Below, piece by piece: positions 50,993-61,917 of a stretch of 64,000 nt of DNA. Each line of letters begins with the position of its first letter. Within the stretch, counting starts at the first letter, position 1. The notes below the pieces were generated by a model. That model saw nothing but the letters and a program-made list of their open reading frames with translations, made no database searches and was not told the DNA's origin. The position numbers and the translations under genes were made by a program. This DNA is from Brachypterus glaber (Eukaryota; Arthropoda; Insecta; Coleoptera; Kateretidae), in the NCBI GenBank assembly GCA_958510825.1, contig OY294047.1, positions 35,995,747 through 36,059,746 of the forward strand. The letters are read 5' to 3'.

Positions 50993-51886
50993 TACAGGGT
51001 GATTTGAAATAGGGTCCGAAATTTTAAGGGGTGATTTTACATCAAAAAATATGACAAAAAGTTCCTATTGAAATTGACTAAAAATTTCCATTTTTATTTA
51101 TAACTTATATATAACTTTAAGAAATAGCAACAAGGTTACGTATGTTATTTTCAGGTACTTATTTTAAGGAGGACGAAAAATTAAATACTAAAATGTTGAA
51201 AACCGAAACTTCAATGATGCAGGGTGATGTACATCAAAAACTAAAAAAAAACGCTCACACACAGGTACCTCCAAAAATCAATCCTAATGGATCCATGGAG
51301 CTATGGTCTCCTAAAATGCACCATTTTTAAAGGACCATATTAGCTTTAAAAGCGATTTTTTGACCTACATGTATCTATAGAAACTTTTTTCTTAGTTTTT
51401 GACATAGAATAACCCTAGTTTTCAACATTTTAGTATTTAATTTTTCGTCCAACTGTGAAATTTCACCTTCAAATGATTTTTTATCGAAAAAGGTTTATCC
51501 TACAGTATTACAAGAAGAGTGCCTTTTTATGTATTTTGAACTAAAAAATTATATTCCAAAAAAAAAAAATAAAAATGACAAAAAAGTTACACAGAAAAAA
51601 GTTTGGGCAAAAAACTGATAAGCCCCCCTCTCCGTTTCGCAAACCCGTGGTGAAAATAACATAAAAAGATGGGCCTTATTAAGATTAGTTCACGTGCAAA
51701 ACCTCGTTGCTATATCTCAAAGGGTTCCTGAGTTATTAAATAAAAACCTGACGTTTTTAGCTACTTTCAAAGGGGCTTAGCTCCCTTACGACGCATTTTT
51801 AGACAGGTTTTTATGAACTTTTTGTCATATTTTCTGATGTAGAATTACCCCTTAAAATTTCGGACCCTATTTCAAATACACGTGTA
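50993..51886. mobile_element. Palindromic CAGGGTGATTTGAAAT element
   Basis: TACAGGGTGATTTGAAATAG mirrors CTATTTCAAATACACGTGTA; GGGTCCGAAATTTTAAGGGG mirrors CCCCTTAAAATTTCGGACCC. Same subfamily as 15346-16304. The + frame 51142-51330 is an element by-product. Confidence 0.83.
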
Positions 51887-52017
51887 TAGTATCTATTTTA
51901 TTAAAATATGCGAAAATTTAGAAAAAATTATATTGTTCTGAATAGAATTTTTAGTATACCGGTTGTCAAAAAGTATAGCCTACGAATAATCTTCAAACTA
52001 TTATAGTTTGAAGATAA

Positions 52018-52815
52018 GAGATTCCTTTTTACAGGGCTTATATGAGCCATAAAATCCCTCATTTTGGCATAGCCAATAAATAAGTATCACTTCCGGTAAA
52101 ATTCTCTTTTCAGTGATGTAAAACAAGTGGATATTTGCATTAAAGATGCCGTCATTGCCCATATTGGAAAAAATTTAAACTTGACCAGAAAATATTTTTT
52201 TGCACGACCAAGACTAAAACCTAATTTTACGCTTTCATTTTCGGGGCTAAACTTGCCGTTTTTTCCCTAGGGAATTAAAATCACGGCAACCTTGATAATA
52301 TTAAAATATTATACTTACGATGTGCTTTGCTGGTTCAAAAATTAGGTTTGGTGGTGTTTTGTAATAAATTAGCGATTCAAACCAATTTATTTGTTTTTAA
52401 CAAAGAAAACGTTTAAAAATAACATTGTTATAACAATTTATACATAACTTAAAATTTATGATCTTCGTCCATTTTTTTGACGTTTGTGTCAACCATATTA
52501 AAAAACAATTGAAATCGCGATAGCCATGAAACTGACTTTTCGCAATTTACAGGCATCTTGATTAAATTACGAAAATAAAACAACCGATTTTAGACGCGTG
52601 ATTTTTAATTTTAATTTTATCTACCTACCTAAATTATGTTTGGTCCTGCAAAAAATAGTGTATATACCTCAGGACTAAACTTGGCTGTTTTAGTCCCGCT
52701 GCATTAGTGTTTCCTGAGCGAGCGTAGCGAGTTTAGTCCCTTGGTATATAAATAACTATTTTAATGGTTATGTCAATGTGGGGGATTTTATGACTCATAT
52801 AAGCCTTTATAAGTT
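52018..52815. mobile_element. Inverted-repeat element carrying a CTCGC cassette
   Basis: CTTATATGAGCCATAAAATC plus CCTCATTTTGGCATAG on the left mirrors TATGTCAATGTGGGGGATTT plus TATGACTCATATAAG on the right. A cassette with GAGCGAGCGTAGCGAG lies at 52650-52765, in which TACCTCAGGACTAAAC pairs with GTTTAGTCCCTTGGTA. Confidence 0.72.
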
Positions 52816-53047
52816 TTAAAAAGTTGTCTTTTATAGTTACGTGGCACCTGTATTAGAGTACCATCCTATTTATTATTAAATGCATGTACTTTGTATGTAT
52901 TATATGTATAGTTGTTATAAATGTTATTGTTCTATATTAACGTTACCACTGAATATATTTATTATTTAATATACCCAAAGAATTAACCTATTAAAATTTA
53001 AAGAAAAAGCGTACAAAATTTAAATGAAATGTTGTCTTTTCTCACAG

Positions 53048-53345
53048 CTCCGTGTTGTGTGTGCCTTTATGATGTACAAAAGTAAACAACGATTATTGTT
53101 CAACTGGAACTACTTTCTCCCTAATTTTGAAATACTAAAAAACACATTTCCAAAATTCATTTGTAGATTTATTATACAAAAAGTGCCGATACAAATATAA
53201 AATCTTTTTTATTTCAATATAAAAAGTACTTTGTAAAAGGAGAAAGTGGACTTTGGTTTGATACACAAAGATAAATTTTAAGTTTCTATCATAAATATTA
53301 ACTGTAGTGTTCAAACCGTAACAATAAAAAAATTATTTTTAAAGG
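53048..53345 (+). other. Candidate 3' UTR terminal exon
   Basis: TCTTTTCTCACAG before 53048 is a good acceptor and AATAAA occurs at 53323-53328. The sequence between is less repeat-like than its surroundings. It would pair with the donor at 47533. Transcript data are needed to confirm it. Confidence 0.3.
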
Positions 53346-53757
53346 CAACAAAATATTAATACAGAGGCTTATTTTTATAAAATAGCTTCAAAATTATATA
53401 TCTTACTAAAAAACAGTGTTTTTATAAAAAGTATCCTACTTTTAATTTATATTAAATGCTCAAATATTTTAATGATATTGTAAATAACACGTTAAAATTA
53501 ATTATAAACCTGTAACTTACACAAAAAGAATGTAAAATACATTTTATATCTACGCGTTTTTCAAAATAACTTTTTTCACTGAAAAATTTTCAGCTATTTA
53601 ACTTAAGCTATTTAGTTAGTGTTATACACAGTTCATTTAGTGAACTAATGAAATAAAAAATAAAATGATCACGAAATAAGCTAACAAAACTTGATTCCTT
53701 ATTATTTCTTATTCAGGTTTGGCATAATTTAAAAATAATAAAATTATGTTTTTTAGT
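53346..53757. other. AT-rich spacer, nothing recognised
   Basis: No gene or repeat signal beyond base composition. Confidence 0.45.
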
Positions 53758-54430
53758 CACCCTATTATTATATTATTCACAGCGCCTGCGCTAGAATAAT
53801 ATTATACGGTAGTTTAGAAATTTCAAAAAAAAAACAAAAATCGATCTAGACAAAAAATAAATTTGTTTCATGAAAAAATATCAAGTTTTTTTCTGGGACT
53901 ACTGTTTGTCCGTCAGTTTGAGGTCACGATTTTTGTCTACACGATAACTCAAGAACAAATAATCCGATCGACTTTATTTAGGAAAAATCAAGTTCTACAA
54001 GGGGAAGATCCCTATTATTTTTGAAAGTAATCCCCCCAAAAACAAAAAAGGTAAACTTTTAAAAAAATCGAAAAAAGCTGAAAGAAAATTCCGATTAACG
54101 TATTTTTTTCAGGAAAAATTACTTTTATTATCAATTCTACAAAAAAAAGTGAAAAATTTTGAAATTAAATTTTTGAGTTCTTTTTGATTTTTTTTAATTT
54201 TTAAACAAATTTTTTCCTTATTTAAAAAAAAATAAAAAAAATTTTTTTTCAATAATTTTTCTTTTTTAAAAAAAGGTTTTTTTTTAAATGTATTTTTTTT
54301 TGATTTTTTTTGAATTTTTTTTTATTTATTTTAAATTTTTTTTTAAGTGTTTGGGAAATCCAATATACCATTTACTGTGAATAATATATATATGGAATGC
54401 GAGCATTGCATATCTTCACGGCTTGTTTTC
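53758..54430. repeat. AGCGCCTGCGCT-type repeat, copy 2
   Basis: TATTATATTATTCACAGCGC plus CTGCGCTAGAATAATATTAT opens it; then AATAATCCGATCGACTT, A/T runs and GCATATCTTCACGGCTTGTT. Colinear with 33480-34190. Confidence 0.8.
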
Positions 54431-54822
54431 GTTTTATCCTTTTTTTTTTCTTTAAACTAAGTGTGTAAACCAAAAAATATTTTTGAATTTTTTTTCACCA
54501 TATAACAATTTACAAAAGGTGCAGTTTTTTAAGGAATCAGGTACTATTAGCAGATTTTGTGGACAACTTTTGTCCTTATTTTAGTCCCTATCCGAACTGA
54601 TGCTTTTCGTTAAACTCTGTAAGTGATTATAATTTGATTTCAATACCTCAAACAACATTCCTTGTGTTTAAAAAATATAATTTTTTCATTATAGTTACCT
54701 TTTCTTGTTAACCATTTTTTCTTTGTCCTTTTAAGCATTCCAATAATGTACAAATATTTTAAAATACTTTTATTCAAAGCAATATTAATACTTATATTTA
54801 ATTTAAAATTTGTTAAGTAATA
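54431..54822. other. AT-rich spacer, nothing recognised
   Basis: The minus-strand frame 54640-54837 has no domain. Confidence 0.45.
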
Positions 54823-54908
54823 TACAGGGTTATTCAAAAATAAGTTCGAGAAATTTAAGAGGCGATTCTACGGTAAAAAATATGAAAAAAAGTTCCTATA
54901 AAGGTTTG

Positions 54909-55261
54909 GACTCACGGGTCACTGTGGACTAGGAAGGCACCTGTTCAAGATGAAGGTTGGTAACGACCCCGTCTGTTCGGGTTGCGGGATAGACGAAGAA
55001 TCGTCCTTCCATTTCCTAGGACAATGCGATCGGTTCGGCAGAATACGACAGGAGATCTTCGGAGTGGCAACTCTCCGAAGAGAGGAGTTGCGTACCCTTG
55101 CCTGGACAGATATCGCGACCTTTATAAGGAGGTCCGGCAGGTTTAGGCAGGGAGTAGGGTAGATGTGTGGCTGGGACAGCTCGGGGCTGGCAAAAAGGGC
55201 CATAATGGCCTAGTTGCCTGGCTTGTAGCCTCCCCACCCTTACTACTACTACTACTACTAC
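54909..55261 (+). mobile_element. 5'-truncated LINE (non-LTR retrotransposon), 353 bp
   Basis: It is flanked by a 15-bp target duplication TCCTATAAAGGTTTG (54894-54908 and 55262-55276). It contains only the end of the reverse transcriptase frame, a short 3' UTR and a (TAC)n tail. A 5' truncation, target duplication and simple-repeat tail are the marks of target-primed reverse transcription. A second 3' fragment lies at 6873-6945. Confidence 0.93.
54911..55162 (+). pseudogene. LINE reverse transcriptase C-terminal zinc-binding end
   Basis: It opens LTGHCGLGRHLFKMKVGND and continues with C-S-G-C, eight residues, H, four residues, C: the C-x2-C-x8-H-x4-C zinc-binding motif found after the RNase H or RT domain in many insect LINEs. 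The stop is TAG at 55160-55162. The catalytic RT part is absent, so this copy is dead on arrival. Confidence 0.88.
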
Positions 55262-55572
55262 TCCTATAAAGGTTTGTCCGGAAGTGAGTCATAAGGGAGT
55301 TACGTCCCTCCTAAGTAGCTTTTATTTAATATTTCTGGAACCCTGGTAAAATTGCCAAACAACAATTACATGAAATTATAGCCTTTATCAATGTTAAGGT
55401 ATGTGCTAAAATTCGTTACTGTGATTTATAGGGTTCCAAAAATATTAAATAAAAACTACTTTTTAAGTCGTAGGTCCATTTCCGGACCAACCTTTATAGG
55501 AACTTTTTTTCATATTTTTTAACGTAGAATCACCTTTTAAATTTCTCGAACTTATTTCTGAATAACCCTGTA

Positions 55573-55921
55573 TAATAGTTGTGCCTAGAACATTTCAGTG
55601 ATTTTTATTAGTAACAGGACGACAAAAAAAAAACACACACACACAAAGGCAGTTTTTAAAAGTATTAGAAGGTTAGCTTTTAAACAGTATCTTCACATTT
55701 TGAAGATGGTAAATTGATCAAAAAAAGTTAAGGATATTGTTTAGAATGGTGCTTTCTCTGGGAAAAAACAGTTTAGGGAAAAAAATCATAAGATGTACAT
55801 ATTCTCTTATAATTTCTAAAAAACAAATTTAATCAATTAAAAAATATTTATATTCGGGATTTAACAATATGTTTTTCTTAATGTAACAAAAGAGAAATTA
55901 TTTTTAAAAACTGAAAACTAA
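55573..55921. other. Non-coding spacer
   Basis: It includes a short (CA)n run near 55632 and no gene. Confidence 0.45.
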
Positions 55922-56150
55922 TTAATACCGAATAATTCTACCTCTGTTGGCCATAACCGCTTCAACTCGCCGAGGCATACTTAAAATTAAGCGATATAAC
56001 TGATTTTGTTCAAAGATATCCCATAAATCCGGAAGAACTTGCTAGTTGCCTTACGTCATCAAAATATGGTTGACAATCAATTACTGCTCTACTAAGCATG
56101 TCCCAGACATGCTCAATACAGTTAAACAAGATAATGAGACAGCGGCGGGC
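55922..56150 (-). pseudogene. Tc1-type transposase C-terminal relic
   Basis: On the minus strand, one frame reads NCIEHVWDMLSRAVIDCQPY and on to DDVRQLASS. After a frameshift another reads DLWDIFEQNQLYRLILSMPR, RVEAVMANRGRIIRY and TAA (55922-55924). N-x-I-E-x-x-W holds the third catalytic acid of the Tc1 DD34E triad, and SMPRRVEAVMANRG is the usual Tc1 C-terminus. The frameshift and missing N-terminus mark it as dead. No terminal repeats were found nearby. Confidence 0.9.
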
Positions 56151-56672
56151 CATATGTGGTTTTTTCGATTATTTTTTCTCAGAGAAACCAAAATATCCTT
56201 AACTTTTCTCGATAAGTTTATTTTTTGTTTTACTGTCAAAACGATCAGAAAAAAATTACTTTTTAATCTAATTTGTATAGTAAATTTTTCTGATTTTGTA
56301 CCTTTTTACTTTGTAAAAACATCGTGACAAAATATGACGAGCGGTAACAAAAATTAACGTGTCATTTATTTTTTGTGGTCTTGTGTAATTTAAAAATCAC
56401 TGGAAATATGCGTACCTACCTAAACAGTATAAATGAATTAAAATTCACTTTTTATATTTCACAAAATGATTTATAGTTTATTTTCTTACAATATTTTTGC
56501 CCTTTGACAAAGGTATCAAATCCAAATTAAAACAAAATCTGCTATATTTGATTTAAAGTAAACAGCATTTACTATTGCAGAAACTTAATTTTTTGCAAGT
56601 GATGAATTAATTTGGAATTGACCATGTCTGATAAAAAAATGTGGAAAAATAAGTCGTTTTGGTACTGTATTA
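56151..56672. other. AT-rich spacer
   Basis: The + frame 56046-56327 is antisense to the Tc1 relic and then continues into AT-rich DNA; it has no domain of its own. Confidence 0.5.
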
Positions 56673-57389
56673 TACAGTGCGGTCCAAAAGTCACCCCCCC
56701 CTTTTAACTTTTGAACGAGTTGAGATATCGACTTCAAATTTAGAACTCTTAAATAAGACAACTTAAACTATCTTTTAGAATATATTTGATATTTTCAGCT
56801 CTTAAAATTTGGGCAGGGGGGCATGGGGGGACATTTTTTTAAATGGAAAGGGGGGTCGTGTGATACATCATTTTAAAGGTTATGAAATTCTCTATTTAAT
56901 CATTTTTAAATTTTTTTAAAATGTTTTTTAAGGTTTTGATTTTTCAATTTTTTGTGCTAAAACATTCTATTTTTTAAGTTTTTTTTTATAAATTTTTATT
57001 TATGTCTACTAAAATTAGTTTAAAAGTATAATTAACATTTTTGTATGATAAAATTAGGCATTTTTAAAAAATTATTTGTTTTTTTAGAGGAAATTTGACA
57101 TTAATACCCATTTTTAACCCCATTTTAAACCCAATTTTTTTTTATTTAAAAATATGGAGTTAAATGGAGAATTTTATAAGCTTTAATATGATGTGTTACA
57201 CGACCCCCCTTTCCATTTAAAAAATTGGGCCCCATGCCCCCCTGCCCACATTTTAAGAGCTGAAAGTATTAAATATTTGCTAAAAGATAGTTTAAGTTGT
57301 CTTATTTAAAAGTCCCAAATTTGAAGTTGATATCTCAACTGGTTCAAAACTTAAGAGGGGGGGGGGTGTGACTTTTGGACCGGTCTGTA
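56673..57389. mobile_element. TACAGTGCGGTCCAAAAGTC inverted-repeat element
   Basis: TACAGTGCGGTCCAAAAGTC on the left mirrors GACTTTTGGACCGGTCTGTA on the right, flanked by TA. Arms of about 215 bp include GAGATATCGACTTCAAATTT, GGCAGGGGGGCATGGGG and TTTAAATGGAAAGGGGGGTC with their complements. The inner region is A/T runs with no transposase. TA flanks suggest the Tc1/mariner group. Confidence 0.88.
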
Positions 57390-57992
57390 TACAGTGTATA
57401 TGCACAAGACTAATATACTTACAACAGTAACTATTTTTCATCAGTATTTTTTTCACCTACCCAAAAAATGGTAAAAAAACTGCCAGAAGTTTCATTTTGT
57501 TGGAAAGTTATATTCTTCTTAAATAGATTATGCAGCTTAAATATATATTTTAATTTATTTCTTAAACATATTTAACCTCGTATTTTACAGATTGAACTAC
57601 CTCATGTCCTTACTATTAAGAATTTAAAGTATTGTCCTATTTTAGTTATTTAATTTTAAATTATGTATGTCTAGAATTCAAGGGATTTAATTTTACTCAG
57701 CACAGTATAAGATATACAGTATGTATCAAGGATTTACGGTGGTTAGAACGGTATAAGGTATATGCGCTCACATAACAAAATTTTTAGTGTCCAATTTAGG
57801 TACTTGTTTTTATGGTAACAGTAGGTACTGTATACCATGTAAACAAGTATTAAATTTTCCAGTACTTACGTAAAAGGGATGTAAGAGTTATATTTAGGCC
57901 ATAAGCCAGGAAAAAAGTCCAGGTGGGCTCACAAAATCACAGGAGGGACTAATAAGATATTAAAATTTATTGTATTTAACTAAAATATTGTT
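57390..57992. other. Spacer, nothing recognised
   Basis: No coding or repeat signal. Confidence 0.4.
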
Positions 57993-58108
57993 TATTCGAT
58001 TCTCACTCGCGACGATAGCTTTTTTTTGGTTGGTTTGAAAGTTATTTAAAGCTGGTGGTTCCCCCTACTACTTAGGGGGTGCTTAATTAATTAAGTAGAG
58101 CAGTACAT
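57993..58108 (+). mobile_element. Degenerate tRNA-derived SINE, copy E
   Basis: TTCGATTCTCACTCGCGACG (B-box region), then GAAAGTTATTTAAAGCTGGT and GGTTCCCCCTACTACTTAGG ending TTAAGTAGAGCAGTAC. The middle is deleted relative to copy B. Confidence 0.75.
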
Positions 58109-58496
58109 GTAATTTGCTCCAGGGATGACCCTGTTTTTTCCAGGAGCTAGGCTTTGCGCTCTCCACCGTAAATATATATTTTAAATATATATTATACATA
58201 TTGTATAGATCTACACAATATAGTTATTTACAGTAGATAAAGAACTGTCGACAGATCTTTATGTACTTTAAATACTTTGATATTGTAAATCTTTATGACC
58301 AAAAATTAGAGCCCTTTATCTCAGTCATGAATAAATATGTTATGTCTCGGGACATATACCTATACCTTGTAGAAAAAAATTGCTTTGTAATTCATGAATA
58401 AACATGAATTAGTAGTTTTATTTTATACAACAAGAAGAGGCTACATTTTTCAAAAAGTATCAATGTATTAAAAAATACTGCTGCAATGTTAAGGAG
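58109..58496. other. Spacer, nothing recognised
   Basis: No gene or repeat structure seen. Confidence 0.4.
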
Positions 58497-58990
58497 TCTT
58501 CCTACCTTCAAATTTTAAAAATATTTCGTTTTTAAACATTTTTTTTATATAGAAAGTAAAAAGATATCATTGTGAAATTTTGTGGTCATGTTTATTTATA
58601 TTTAAAGAATACAAAAAAAATAGAACAGAAAGTGCCTTTTTTACCAAAAAAAAAGAAAAACACCAAGAAACGGTGGTCGCCATGATTCCGACCGTTTGGA
58701 TCGACTAAAAAAAAACAAAACGGGATATTATTCACTATTGAAGTCGATTTTACCAAAAAATAACAAAATGGCAGACGTTTTTCTTGAAAATTATTTAAAA
58801 AAATTGAAAAATGTCCTCCATTTTGTTATTTTTTGACTAAAAAAATTCTTCTAGATAGAGCTATAGCGACTTCAATGCTGATATTTTTTTATTCGATCCA
58901 AACGGCCGGAATCATGGCGACCACCGTTTTTTATGTTTTTTTTCAACAAAATTTTATTATTATTTATTATTAATTATTTTTTCTTTCTAT
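58497..58990. mobile_element. GGTGGTCGCCATGATT palindromic repeat, best copy
   Basis: GGTGGTCGCCATGATTCCGA and CCGTTTGGATCGAC (about 58673) are mirrored by GATCCAAACGGCCGGAATCA and TGGCGACCACCG (about 58893). The inner stem GCTATAGCGACTTCAATG mirrors CACTATTGAAGTCG, and AAAATGGCAGACGTTTTTC mirrors GTCCTCCATTTTG. A partner copy is at 5380-5815 and a half copy at 3164-3460. Confidence 0.82.
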
Positions 58991-59319
58991 ATAAAAAAAA
59001 TGTTTAACCACCTCGTTAAAATCATAATATTTTTAAATTTTAAAGGTAGAATAATAGAATAAATATATTATTGATGCATTCTCATTAATCAAAAAGGAGT
59101 TCAGCATGCCAACATTTTTTATACCCTAGTAGAAGTTGAATCTTCTTCACGTTATTTTAAAGCATAAATGTCTGTTAGAAACCAAACGTTAGGCATCTAA
59201 AATTTAAATATCCATAACATCCAACGTTCTAACGTTATTTTCCACTAAGATAGGCATTTATTAAGCTCAGAATAAGCTTAATTCCTTTTTGCTTAGTGGT
59301 ATCACTACCTACCATTTAT

Positions 59320-60223
59320 TACCTATCCCACATAGCACAAAAGTTCTAAGAATATTCTTAAAATAAATATTGGGAATGTTGTATGATTCTAAAAATATGC
59401 GGTGTTTTACGTAGAACATTCTTGGAAGGTTTTAAGACATTCAGGACATACCGTTTTAATTATGCAAAAGCTTCTATGATCATTCTAAAAAAAAAAATCT
59501 TGCAGAATATGTCCAGCATCTTATAACTTGCAAAACTATCTAACCTAATTTATGTCTGTCATAATCTAAAGTAGATGGTCAGTATCCAGAATAGTGACAT
59601 GTGTAATAATGACATTGTGTGGTACAAAACAATGTCTTAAACTATTATATAATAGATCTTAAAAAATAAAAATCCTCTATAGAGCGTTATAATAGACAAC
59701 ATTTAAAATTCAGGATATTAACATTTTCATGCATTAATTTGTTTGTATACAGGTACATAGCTTTCCATGCTTAAAATACAATCTTGCACAGCTTACTAAC
59801 ACTAGACTTAATAAAATCATCAATCACTAGACTTAGGTCTATAATTATAATTAAATAATACACGATTGGAATCACCAAAAACAATTAAATGTATAATTTT
59901 TTATCGGCTACTGTGGAATTACAACTCCAACATGTCAAAAATTTATTACAGAAAAGCGGAAAATTCAAATAAACCTTGTATAAGAACATTCTTAGAATAG
60001 CATACCATAGAATAGCATAATTTCTAAGAACATTCCTAACAGAAATTTCTTAGAATATGCATTAGAAGAATAATATGAGAAAATTATAAGGATATGTCAT
60101 GTATATGCACAGATGATGTATTTTAAGCATAATCATAGCATATCTAATAGTTTATTCTAAGAATATTTCCAATAGAATAATTAGAGAATATTCTTAGATC
60201 ATCAGTGCTATTTGTGATAGGTA
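59320..60223. mobile_element. TACCTATCCCACATAGCAC inverted element
   Basis: TACCTATCCCACATAGCAC on the left mirrors GTGCTATTTGTGATAGGTA on the right. AAGAATATTCTTA and variants recur many times, so the element resembles a string of degenerate palindromes. No coding frame. Confidence 0.75.
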
Positions 60224-60943
60224 TAAATATATTTATGTCTATTTTTTTACAAAGGTCTCAATAATGTATAAAAAATTTTAAACTACTATTATGCCATACA
60301 ATTTTCCTATTTTACTTATTATTACACAGACTGATATTCAAATAGACTTAAAAATAAACTTGTGATAAATGAATAGACTCAATAGACTAAAGCAATCTAA
60401 CAAAAAACATTTTTCGTTTTTACTTTACCGGCTCCCCAGGAAGAAAGTGTTTGTAATCCCCCACGATAACTTCCGAATCATTCTACCAATCGATTTAAAA
60501 TTTGGTATGCAGGCAGTTTGGTAGGTGGTCAGATGATCAGATCCACCTAAGGCTGATCTGATCATTAGATTTTTATCGAGACTACATAAATATATACCGC
60601 GGGTGTTACAAGATACATCCTTTTTTTTTCTTTATTTTAAAAGTTAGAGATTCCAAATTTGAAACATCTCTTACTGCCATAAAACGCCAACTTTAAACAT
60701 AAAAAGTACATTTATGTCACTTCCGGTTTAACCGGAAATGACACCAACTTTCGATTTTTAAATAGGGTATCCCATATATTTTTACATGTTTCAATTCTAC
60801 GCTTCATTCTGAGTACAATGATACCAAGAAAGTGACAAGTGAAAAATCGAAAGTTGGTGTAAGTGACATAAATTTTACACCGGCAGTGACTTAAATGTAT
60901 TTTTTATGTTAAAAGTTGACGTTTTATGGCAAATCTCTAACTT
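60224..60943. other. Repeat debris
   Basis: TTTATGTCACTTCCGGTTTA and CACCAACTTTCGATTTTTAA with AAAAATCGAAAGTTGGTGTA and AGTGACATAAATTTTACACC form an inverted pair at about 60710-60895, related to the interior of the TACCGGGTG elements. A small palindrome with GATCAGATC lies near 60535. Confidence 0.55.
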
Positions 60944-61092
60944 TTAACCCCTTGACGCACCACTTTTTTTCGGAAAAGTGGTTAATTTTTCACCAATTCG
61001 GCAAAATAAAAAGTCGCCCGAGTTAACTCTGGTAAGCGGAAAAGAGCCAAGCTACTGTCAACGAGTTAACTCGGGTCAGTGCGTTAAGGGGT
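60944..61092. mobile_element. Short AACCCCTTGACGCAC hairpin element
   Basis: TAACCCCTTGACGCACC mirrors GTCAGTGCGTTAAGGGGTT; inside, CCCGAGTTAACTC mirrors GAGTTAACTCGGG. Length about 150 bp. Confidence 0.75.
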
Positions 61093-61589
61093 TTTTTAAA
61101 ACCATACAACTTTTCCCTTTAAAGTTTTTCTCGACCGAGTCGGCTTCGTTGAGATACCCTGTATATAAATTTTATATATTAGATATATCTTTTTGGTCGA
61201 AATACACCTCAAACAAAAACAAAAATTGGGATGAACTTATACCTTCTTCCCTGGATAAAGCTGTAAAAGCATTGTCGCACCCACAATAGAGTTTTTGTAT
61301 ATTATTGAGAGTTTGTGCAAAATTTTCATTTCAAATTGTACATATTTTTGAATCAATGTGATTTAAAATGTATTTTAAAAATAAATCATTACTTAAAATT
61401 CAACGCCTTTCATTAAAAAAAAGTCCAAATCCAAACCAGCACAACACCAAGCGCATGCGTAGATGGCGGAGTACTTTCCTTCCGTTAGCCGCTTTTCACG
61501 GATTCTACATCATAAAATACGACAAAGTACTGCCATGCCGAAATTTACCCAGCAAACACACCAGCAATGGGCCGGCAACGACACAATGC

Positions 61590-61712
61590 CGTAAGCCGAT
61601 AAAGAGTCATCGGTTCGTTGACGACATGCCATTACCGGCCCGGTAATGGAAGTGTCGCACAAGCCGATAACTGGCCGGTAATGGCAAGCCGATAACGGGC
61701 CGGTAATGGCTA
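61590..61712. repeat. GCCGATAACGGGCCGGTAATG minisatellite
   Basis: Several units of about 24-48 bp with AAGCCGATAA and GGCCGGTAATGG. The C/G content is far above the surroundings. It is the subterminal repeat of the CCCAGCAAAC element. Confidence 0.85.
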
Positions 61713-61737
61713 ACCAGCAGACTACAGATAATTGAGG

Positions 61738-61917
61738 GGTATAGAATCAAATAGTGTCAAATGTCCACTCATGTGAATTTTACTTCAGAAGCAAAAAAAA
61801 AACGAATTAAAACAATACAAATTTGCCGACCGAGTGTTTTATTTCTTTTTTTTTTTTTTTGCTTCTGAAGTAAAATTTACATGACTGGACATTGCACTAT
61901 TTGATTCTATACCCTGA
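61738..61917. mobile_element. Nested hairpin with GGGTATAGAATCAAATAGTG arms
   Basis: GGGTATAGAATCAAATAGTG plus TTTACTTCAGAAGC mirrors GCTTCTGAAGTAAA plus CACTATTTGATTCTATACCC. A T-rich loop separates the arms. Confidence 0.88.

Larger units (their letters stand above)
54823..55572. mobile_element. CAGGGTTATTCAAAAATAAG element interrupted by a LINE
   Basis: TACAGGGTTATTCAAAAATA plus AGTTCGAGAAATTTAAGAGG on the left mirrors CTTTTAAATTTCTCGAACTT plus ATTTCTGAATAACCCTGTA on the right. A LINE fragment splits the left arm at 54909-55261. Without it the element would be about 380 bp. Confidence 0.88.

Noticed and set aside
61368..61646. 92-codon + frame
   Set aside because: It runs across the border of the CCCAGCAAAC insertion and its minisatellite; a by-product of the repeats.
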